A stretch of 64,000 nt of DNA from Botryosphaeria dothidea (taxonomy: Eukaryota > Ascomycota > Dothideomycetes > Botryosphaeriales > Botryosphaeriaceae), in the NCBI GenBank assembly GCA_011503125.2, contig WWBZ02000001.1, positions 4,774,001-4,838,000 of the forward strand. The letters run 5' to 3'. The translations under genes and the position numbers were made by a program. The notes below the pieces were generated by a model. The model ran no database searches. It saw only the letters and a program-made list of their open reading frames with translations, and was not told the DNA's origin. Of the stretch, positions 57,958 through 64,000 are shown piece by piece (position 1 is the first letter of the stretch; each line of letters begins with the position of its first letter).

Positions 57958-59271
57958 TTCGTCGACGATACAAATATCCTAGCCTTTAGTAGATCCACAG
58001 AACAAAACTGTAGGACACTAGAGGGAGCACACCAAGTTTGCGAGCACTGGGCAGCTACCCACGGGTCAGCGTTCTCGCCAGACAAGTACCACCTTATCCA
58101 CTTTACAAGAAAGCCGAGGAGATTCAATATGGCAGCAGATATCCGCATCCCTGGATTTGCTGGACACCCAGAGCCCACGATAAAGATCCTGGGAATCCAC
58201 GTAGACAACAAGCTTAGATGGGGACCCCATATCAGGGAAATAGGAGCCAAGGCAATCAAACAGTGCACATCTCTCTCCCGACTCGCAGCATCCACCTGGG
58301 GAGCCTCATTTACTAAAGCCCGCCACATCTATACGGCCGTGGTAAGGCCAGCCCTTACTTATGGCTGTGGAGTATGGCATGCCCCGGAGGGGACCCCAGG
58401 GTGGAGGAAAATAGCCATCCAGCCACTACAGAAGATCCAAAACCAGTGCCTACGCACCATCTCAGGAGCGTATAAGTCAACCAGCATACAAACCTTGGAG
58501 CATGAGACGGGGATTCCCCCACTCTCATTACACCTGGATGAACTAGCACTAGCCCAAACTATTAGAGCTAGAGATGGCCCAGTTGCAGTAGTAGTAGAGG
58601 AAACTTGCCAGAGTATTAAACAGATAGCTAGGGCTACTCTGAGTGCTGGAGGTGCCGCTAGCCCAGCTAGGAGATCCCTACTTAGGAAAAAGGCAAACTC
58701 CCTCTTTCACTGCTGCCCCCCTACCTACCAGAGCCTCCCAGAGCGAACAAGACTACGTATGGTATACAGGAACAAGTGGAAGGAGAGATGGATAAAGTTT
58801 ACTAGCCAAGGAAGGCAAGGCAAGCCAGTAGCCCAAAGTACACAGTGGAACCCAAAAATCAGACAAATCCACAGCGAACTGCCCAAGCCACAGAGCACAC
58901 TCGCCACTCTACTACGTACAGAGCACATTGGACTAGAGGACTTTCTCTCCAGGCGCAAGGTGCCAGGGCACCTCAGCCCTGCCTGCCCATGCGGCTGGCA
59001 TAGACAAACCCCAAAGCATATCCTCCTCTTCTGCCCCGACTTCCAACAGGGTAGGGCACAGATGCTCCAAAAGGCAGGAACTACGGACTACTATTCCCTC
59101 CTCTCAACGAAGAAGGGGATCAAAGCAGCGACAGACTGGTTCTTACGCCTAGGGCTGCTTAAGCAATTCAGCCTAGCAAGAGAACTAATCCAGGAGGGTA
59201 ACCAGGAAGAGAAACCAGGAGGACCACCAGGACCACCAGGACCACCAGGACCCGGACAATTACGAGGATAA
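57958..59271 (+). pseudogene. C-terminal part of a LINE reverse-transcriptase polyprotein
   Basis: The open frame enters at FVDDTNILAFS, the catalytic aspartate pair of the reverse transcriptase, and runs without a stop to 59271; an internal ATG at 58129 is not the native start. Downstream are IKILGIHVDNKLRWGPHI and the thumb-like SRLAAS region, KARHIYTAVVRPALTYG, and a C-terminal zinc-knuckle-like CPCGWHRQTPKHILLFC. It ends in a short collagen-like run of Gly-Pro-Pro. The endonuclease and most of the polymerase are missing, so this copy cannot move by itself. Confidence 0.85.
59221..59250 (+). repeat. GGACCACCA tandem repeat in the LINE frame
   Basis: Three units of a 9-base repeat encode Gly-Pro-Pro triplets at the end of the LINE protein. 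Confidence 0.85.
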
Positions 59272-59490
59272 GGACTAAAGGGATAGGTCTAGTAGGTGAA
59301 TGTAGGGCTGCCACAGCAGCCGCTACCGGTAAGAAGGAAAAACAGAACTAGTATAGGATAGCATACCTAGAGAGAGAGGAGGGGTTTTGCCAGGCGAAAA
59401 GGTTTTCCCCCTCGTGTAAAATAATAATAGATAGCCAGCCCCGCATGGACCCGTAAGGGAGCTATATCGGGAAGAAATGAATTTATCTAT

Positions 59491-59506
59491 CTATATACTA
59501 TACGTA
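59491..59506 (+). repeat. Target-site duplication, right copy
   Basis: The same 16 bases as at 57942-57957, directly after the ATCT tail of LINE B; LINE A sequence resumes immediately after it. Confidence 0.88.
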
Positions 59507-59543
59507 GCTTCGTTCGCTCCGAAAGACTCTAGTAGATAGAGAG

Positions 59544-59822
59544 TGTTACGGTTTAAACCCTGAGGGTGCCTTAGATGGATCCTGCGGCGAGACCTTGGGT
59601 TGAGAGGACCCTAAAGCTCAATGAAGCTCAACAAGAAAACCCTGCAACTCGCTACCAGTAAAAGGGACTCTGGAGAGATATATAAGCAGCGCTATCTTAC
59701 TTAAACCTTTCTTTCTTTTCTCTTTAGCTTAGTCTTCTCGTAGATAGTAATGCCACTGCATTTCCGCGAGTGCACCGGATGCAAGCCATCACACGCTGCG
59801 CCTTAATTAGTCTTATTACTTA
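59544..59822 (+). mobile_element. Unmutated LTR-like fragment
   Basis: This 279-bp piece has ordinary base composition between RIP-mutated neighbours. It begins TGTTACGG exactly where LINE A stops, contains a TATATAAG at about 59679-59686 and a pyrimidine-rich stretch after it, and is interrupted by the Tc1 element at its right edge. This fits the 5' part of a copia-type LTR. No second LTR copy was found, so the identity is tentative. Confidence 0.35.
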
Positions 59823-59848
59823 CAGTACTAGGACAAAAGTCTGCGCGA
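59823..59848 (+). repeat. Tc1 left terminal inverted repeat
   Basis: 26 bases, 21 of which pair with the right end in reverse complement; the inner 18 are identical. Confidence 0.9.
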
Positions 59849-59912
59849 AATTAAGCGAGACGCGTCAAAACGCGCAACACGCGTCACACCTCTCCTCCTT
59901 GCATACCACCTT

Positions 59913-61007
59913 ATGCCTCCACAACGCACTCCTTTACAAGAGCTCTTTGGCGAGCATAATAAGAATCATGAGTTCTCTCCATACCAACGTGGAATGCTGG
60001 CTGCCGCGCGTGCAATGGGTCACAGAACCACCTGGATTTCAAAGCAGCTACACACGCCTGAATCGTCAATTCGCACCACCCTCTCCCGCGCGCCATTACG
60101 CAACGAAGGACGCTCACAACTACGTTCCGGCAGGCCAAAGGTCCTCTCAGATCAAGACCAAAGGCATATCTTACGCATCGTACGGAATAATCCAAAGTTC
60201 ACCTATCAGGAGGTCAGAGAAGCCACAGGCGTAACCTGCTGTGCCCGTACCCTCTCACGGTTCCTGGACACCTATAATATCAAGAAATGGCGCGCTGCAG
60301 GCCGCCCAGAGCTACGTGAGGAGCACGTAGCAATTAGGCTTGCCTGGGCGCTTGAGCATGTGGACTGGACTGAAGCGCAATGGGCTAAGGTTATCTGGTC
60401 AGATGAGTGCTCTGCAGAGCGTGGCAAGGGCGAAGAGAGGGAGTGGGTTTTTCGCACACCATGCCAGAAGTGGGACCCAGGTATGATCCAGCCATATAAA
60501 AAGGGTAAGGATATATCTATTATGGTATGGGCAGGCTTCTCTGGCAAGCGTGGGAGGTCACCCTTACACGTAATGATACGTGATCCGTTATCCAAGAGGG
60601 GTGGCTACTCAGCCGACTCCTATCTTGAAGTACTAGAGCAAAATATACCAAAGGTTTGGCGCAGAGGCATGCTATTCATGCAGGATAATGCGCCTATCCA
60701 TACAGCTATTAAAGTACGCGATTGGTTCACCCAAAAGCGTGTTAATATGATAGACTGGCCACCATATAGTCCAGATCTAAATCCTATCGAACACCTCTGG
60801 TTTCACCTTAAGGCTATGGTCTTAAGGCTCTATCCAGAGCTTAGTGAACTACGTGGAAATATAGATTATATTAGAGAGAAGCTTGGGCAGGCATTACAAG
60901 AGGCGTGGAAGGCATTACCACAGTCATTATTTGATAATGTACTAGGTAGTATGAAGCGGAGGTGTGAGGCAGTTATCCAGGCAGAGGGCTGGCATACGAA
61001 GTACTAG
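59913..61007 (+). CDS. Tc1/mariner DD34E transposase
   Basis: Intact 364-aa frame. The N-terminal two-part helix-turn-helix DNA-binding region (YQRGMLAAARAMGHRTTWIS and LRSGRPKVLSDQDQRHILR, with the GRP hook between halves) precedes the DDE domain. Catalytic residues: Asp in VIWSDECSAE, Asp in FMQDNAPIH and Glu in LNPIEHLW, with 34 residues between the second Asp and the Glu. That spacing is the DD34E signature of Tc1. The enzyme cuts and pastes the element at TA sites. No frameshift, stop or intron is evident. The start at 59913 is the first ATG inside the left repeat. Confidence 0.95.
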   Translation: MPPQRTPLQELFGEHNKNHEFSPYQRGMLAAARAMGHRTTWISKQLHTPESSIRTTLSRAPLRNEGRSQLRSGRPKVLSDQDQRHILRIVRNNPKFTYQEVREATGVTCCARTLSRFLDTYNIKKWRAAGRPELREEHVAIRLAWALEHVDWTEAQWAKVIWSDECSAERGKGEEREWVFRTPCQKWDPGMIQPYKKGKDISIMVWAGFSGKRGRSPLHVMIRDPLSKRGGYSADSYLEVLEQNIPKVWRRGMLFMQDNAPIHTAIKVRDWFTQKRVNMIDWPPYSPDLNPIEHLWFHLKAMVLRLYPELSELRGNIDYIREKLGQALQEAWKALPQSLFDNVLGSMKRRCEAVIQAEGWHTKY

Positions 61008-61139
61008 TATAAAACCAAGGCGAAAATCGATCTCCCTGGTCAATTCTGACTTAGTAGTAGCTTACTACGAGCTTCAGGAAGCGTGTATTGAGAAAAGGCG
61101 ACTTTGGTTTTCATTGGGGTGATCGCCTTGGTACGCGAC

Positions 61140-61165
61140 TCGCGCAGACTTTTGTCCAGTGATTG
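61140..61165 (-). repeat. Tc1 right terminal inverted repeat
   Basis: Reverse complement of the left repeat except for five of the outer eight bases; followed by the TA duplication. Confidence 0.9.
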
Positions 61166-61885
61166 TATAAGAGATACTTTAGTTACTCGGTATAGAATAG
61201 AATAAGTTAAGGCTATCGATACTACCGATAAACGAATACGACGCGCTTCGACCCGCCGGGCTAGAGAATAAGAGAATCGACCTAAAGGAATATTAGTATA
61301 CTATTAGAAAACTAATATACCTTACGGTTCTTATACGTCCGGATCTTATATTCCTAATAGGATAACTAAGCTAATATCTAAGCGACCCCGTAGAATACTA
61401 CGGCTAAGTACTTAAAGGCCTTCTACGGTACCTTAGGTTAACGGCCGATCTAGGAATTATATATAAGGATAGTAGGAGCTCTAGTCTTATTAGGTACTTA
61501 GACTTAGACTACGCTATAGATAAGATAGATAGAAAGTTAATCTCTAGATTTACCTTTCTACTAGTAAACGGACTAATTAGCTAGAGAAGCTAAAAGTAAA
61601 AATTAGTAGCGACCTCTATAGCTAAAGCCGAATATATAATAATATCTACCTATACTAAGGAATCCTAATAGCTCGTTAGACTATTACGAGATATAGGCGT
61701 AGGAGAGTATCTAGGGCGATTCTCTTACTAGAGGTAACTACGCGAGAATAAGAAGTTCCGTAGTTACTATATTAATATAAAGGGAGATAACTAGGCGGTA
61801 CTAAGCCTAGCGAAGAATCTATAAATATACGATAGATTAAAGTATATTAATATTTACTATTATAATATCCGTAATCTTATATAAA
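61166..61885 (+). pseudogene. RIP-mutated Ty1/copia pol fragment (end of RT and RNase H)
   Basis: Frames broken by TAG/TAA still show copia landmarks in order. A segment like 'RPDL.F..G.LS.YLSDP.EYYG' (around 61335-61410) is followed by YLRLTADLGI, an RNase H stretch read as DKIDRKLISRFTFLLVNGLIS near 61520-61585, then KLVATSIAKAEYIIISTYTKES near 61596-61665. All changes are of the C-to-T/G-to-A kind. No protease, integrase or LTR is visible, so only the 3' part of pol remains. The right boundary near 61885, where LINE-like sequence starts, is approximate. Confidence 0.75.
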
Positions 61886-63413
61886 GAAACCTAGGCTACT
61901 AAAGTATACGGCCTACTCCCTAATATATAGATAGGAGCTAGGAGAAATAGGTCCGTAGTAGCAGCTCTCGACCTACTTATAGAATAGATCTATACTATCT
62001 AGGCATAAGACCTAGGGCTAGTAGCTTTAGTCCTTAGCCTAGATATCTCGGGAGTATATAACTACGTATCTTATAGAAGGCTTCTCTATAATATAAGGAT
62101 AGTAAAACTCCTAGAATAGGTAGAAAGATTTACTCGATCTTTTCTATAGGACCGTACTACTTAGCTATCCTTCGGAGACTTTACTAGTCTACTAATCTAG
62201 ACCTTAACCGGGATTCCCTAGGGATCCTTACTATCGCCGATACTCTACCTATTCTTTACTTCTAACCTACTTATATAGCTACGTAGAGGTAATACCTTCC
62301 CCCTTAGATTCGTCGATAATACTAATATCCTAATCTTTAGTAGATCTATAGAATAGAACTATAGGATACTAGAGGGAGTATATTAAATTTACGAGTACTA
62401 GGTAGCTACCTACGGGTTAGCTTTCTCGCCCGATAAGTATTACCTTATTTATTTTATAAGGAAACTAAGGAGATTTAATATAGTAGTAGGGATCCGTATC
62501 CCTAGATTTACTAGATGCCTAGAGCCTATAATTAAGATTCTAGAAGTCTACGTAGATAATAAGCTTAGATAGAGACTCTATATTAGGAAAATAGGAGCTA
62601 AGGTAATTAAATAGTATATATCTTTCTTTAGACTCGCAGCGTCTACCTAGGGAGCCTTATTTACTAAAGCCCGCTATATCTATACGGCCGTAGTAAGGCT
62701 AGTCCTTATCTACGGCTATAGGGTATAGTATATCCTAAAGAGAATCCTAGAGTAGAGAAAAATAGCTATCTAGCTACTAAAGAAGATCTAAAACTAGTAT
62801 CTACGTACTATCTTAGGGGCGTATAAGTTAACTAGTATATAAACCTTAGAGTATAAGATAGGGATTCCCCTACTCTTACTATATCTAGACGAACTAGTAC
62901 TAGCCTAGGCTATTAGAGCTAGAAATAGCCTAGTCGCGGTAGTAGTAGAGGAAACTTACTAGAGTATTAAATAGATAGCTCGGGCTACTCTAAGTACTAG
63001 AGGCGCCGCTAGCCCTACTAGAAGAACCCTACTTAGAAAAAAGGTAAACTTATTCTTTAACTACTATCTCTCTATCTACTAGAGTCTCCCGAAGCGAACG
63101 AAGCTACGTATAGTATATAGAAATAAGTAGAAGGAGAGATAGATAAAGTCTACTAGCTAGGGAAGATAAGATAAGCTAGTAGCCTAAAGTATATAGTAGA
63201 ACCTAAAAATTAGATAAATCTATAGCGAACTATCTAAGCTATAGAGTATACTCGCCACCCTACTATATATAGAGTATATTAAACTAGAGGACTTCCTCTT
63301 AAGGCGTAAGGTACTAAAATACTCTAGTTCTACCTATCTATACGGCTAGTATAGATAAACTCTAAAGTATATTCTTCTCTTTTACCCCTACTTCTAATAG
63401 GGTAGAATATAGA
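61886..63413 (+). pseudogene. LINE copy C, heavily RIP-mutated
   Basis: From about 62310 on it aligns base by base with LINE B (the FVDD region reads GTCGATAATACTAATATCCTA). It extends 5' of B into the polymerase, with traces of GIP.GSLLSPILYLFF near 62210-62265 and of the finger/palm segment before it. Nearly every difference from B is a C-to-T or G-to-A change, and stops are frequent. It ends around 63413, where a further minus-strand LINE tail begins. Confidence 0.85.
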
Positions 63414-63640
63414 TAGATAGATAAATTTAATTTTAAGCTAATTTAGCTCCCCGAAGGGTCTATGTAGCTATAGCTATCTATAAGGGTATATAGAAGGGGA
63501 AACCGTGGCTACTTTCTTAGGATAGCCCGGGTAAAAACCTTTTCTATCTATAATAGTAGTATCCGTAGATACTCTATTTTTAGTATAGTTTTTCTATATA
63601 CCGGTAGCGGTGTCTAAAGTAGGAAGAGTAGCTAAGAGGG
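63411..63640 (-). mobile_element. LINE copy D, 3'-end fragment, RIP-mutated and divergent
   Basis: It opens with the tail signature AGATAGATAGATAAATTTA and later shows ACCGGTAGCGG, both also present in copy A in the same order, but the rest is less similar. It is thus the 3' end of a related LINE in reverse orientation, inserted into copy C. The right boundary is unclear. Confidence 0.65.
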
Positions 63641-63660
63641 AGGAACTATAGAGAGAGGTA

Positions 63661-64000
63661 ACTGTAAATCTTAAGACTAAGCCGTAAGAAGTCCCGGCTT
63701 ACCTATTTATAAGCGCTGGTAAAGCGCTCTTAAAATTTATTTTTAGAAGCGCCTAGCTAGCCCTTCTCCCCCTTGTTACCGCCAGAGAGAACGCGGGTAC
63801 GTATGCTTTTATAGTGGGACGTACATGCCACTTATGGCCTACCCTAACCACCTGTGGATTTTCCCCCTTATTACCGCTAGGGAGAACGCGGGTACGTGTA
63901 CTTTTAACGTGGGACGCATATGCCACGAGTAGGTAAGCGGTCTAAGATTCGAACTTAGAACCTGTGCCACCCTAGAAAGGCTAGGTTACCGTGGAAGTAT
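63661..64000 (-). mobile_element. SINE-like repeat with tRNA-like head (partial)
   Basis: On the minus strand near the window edge a perfect tRNA T-arm is seen at 63942-63958: stem CTAAG, loop TTCGAAT, stem CTTAG, containing the pol III B-box core GTTCGAAT. A GGTAACCTAGCC-like D region lies 5' of it, but the acceptor stem pairs at only four positions, so this is not a functional tRNA gene. Downstream is a 64-base unit repeated twice. The layout suggests a tRNA-derived SINE cut by the window end. Confidence 0.4.
63768..63926. repeat. Two direct 64-bp repeats, period 95
   Basis: Units 63768-63831 and 63863-63926 share GAGAACGCGGGTACGT and GTGGGACG blocks at the same offsets, with scattered transitions. 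They form the body of the SINE-like element. Confidence 0.8.

Larger units (their letters stand above)
57958..59490 (+). mobile_element. LINE (Tad-like non-LTR retrotransposon) copy B, 5'-truncated, not RIP-mutated
   Basis: It runs from the FVDD box of the reverse transcriptase to an ATCT-type tail and has normal base composition, while flanking LINE copies are RIP-mutated. It is bounded by a 16-bp target-site duplication. The 5' truncation is typical of target-primed reverse transcription. Tad-like is an inference from fungal LINEs. Confidence 0.88.
57222..59543 (-). mobile_element. LINE copy A, RIP-mutated, 5'-truncated, split by a nested insertion
   Basis: The segments 57222-57957 and 59507-59543 are the reverse complement of the 3' part of LINE copy B with C-to-T and G-to-A changes. 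It begins at its 3' tail (GATAGATAGATAAATTTA on the plus strand). Copy B sits between the two segments. The resumed right part matches the LINE just upstream of the break and stops at 59543, where an unrelated sequence begins. Copy A is therefore the older insertion. Confidence 0.85.
59823..61165 (+). mobile_element. Tc1/mariner transposon with terminal inverted repeats and TA duplication
   Basis: The 1343-bp element has 26-bp terminal inverted repeats sharing a perfect 18-base core (GGACAAAAGTCTGCGCGA) with differences only in the outer eight bases. TA dinucleotides at 59821-59822 and 61166-61167 flank it, as expected from TA-target integration. It contains one intact transposase gene and shows no RIP signature. 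It looks recent and possibly active. Confidence 0.93.

Noticed and set aside
57222..59543. Inverted LINE segments explained by twin priming
   Set aside because: The inverted part contains its own 3' tail and resumes after the 16-bp duplication, so it is two insertions, not one.
63768..63926. Repeats at the right end as a CRISPR array
   Set aside because: Only two 64-bp units in a fungal nuclear transposon island; they fit a SINE body.

Overview
The window is nuclear DNA of a filamentous ascomycete (Pezizomycotina). Genes carry one to seven short introns, mostly 45-60 bp, with GT..AG ends and CTAAC/CTGAC branch sites just before the acceptor. Intergenic gaps are short, the genic DNA is GC-rich, and several families are fungus-specific (DUF1996/WSC, Urc4/DUF1688, fungal rhodopsin-like membrane protein, CFEM-like GPI protein). 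The right end is AT-rich DNA full of TpA, the look of repeat-induced point mutation (RIP). The gene style fits Dothideomycetes, but that class is a guess.

Layout. 0-5.6 kb: mitochondrial bL19m (window edge), a SET/Vps75-type NAP protein and a secreted GH1 beta-glucosidase. 6-15 kb: an unknown conserved protein and a mitochondrial dehydrogenase kinase on the minus strand, then a divergent UBP15/USP7 deubiquitinase. 15.4-22.2 kb: a p24 cargo receptor, an unknown fungal protein, APC/C subunit Cdc16/Cut9 and splicing factor Yju2. 24.6-33.6 kb: an MFS sugar transporter whose reading frame breaks at its last intron, a DUF1996-WSC secreted protein, a PSI-domain membrane protein, a glutathione S-transferase and a mitochondrial membrane protein. 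34-41 kb: methylenetetrahydrofolate reductase, a vacuolar PQ-loop transporter and auxilin (Swa2), all minus. 42.2-45.8 kb: Urc4 (uracil catabolism) and the TORC1-regulating GTPase Gtr1. 48.9-54.5 kb: a CFEM-like GPI protein, a membrane-anchored phospholipase D-like protein and a fungal rhodopsin-like 7-TM protein. Exon boundaries were worked out by hand from reading frame and splice signals.

56.1-64 kb is a transposon graveyard. An old, RIP-mutated, minus-strand LINE carries a younger, unmutated, 5'-truncated LINE inserted within it, with a 16-bp target-site duplication. A Tc1/mariner element with intact terminal repeats and an uninterrupted 364-aa transposase follows. Beyond it lie a RIP-mutated Ty1/copia fragment, a RIP-mutated plus-strand LINE, another LINE 3' end and a tRNA-like, SINE-like repeat at the window edge.

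Most genes are single-copy housekeeping genes and do not form a cluster or pathway. I found no convincing new biological system. The best leads are the frame-broken transporter with its GC-AG intron and 21-nt exon, the layered transposon history, and two conserved proteins of unknown function.
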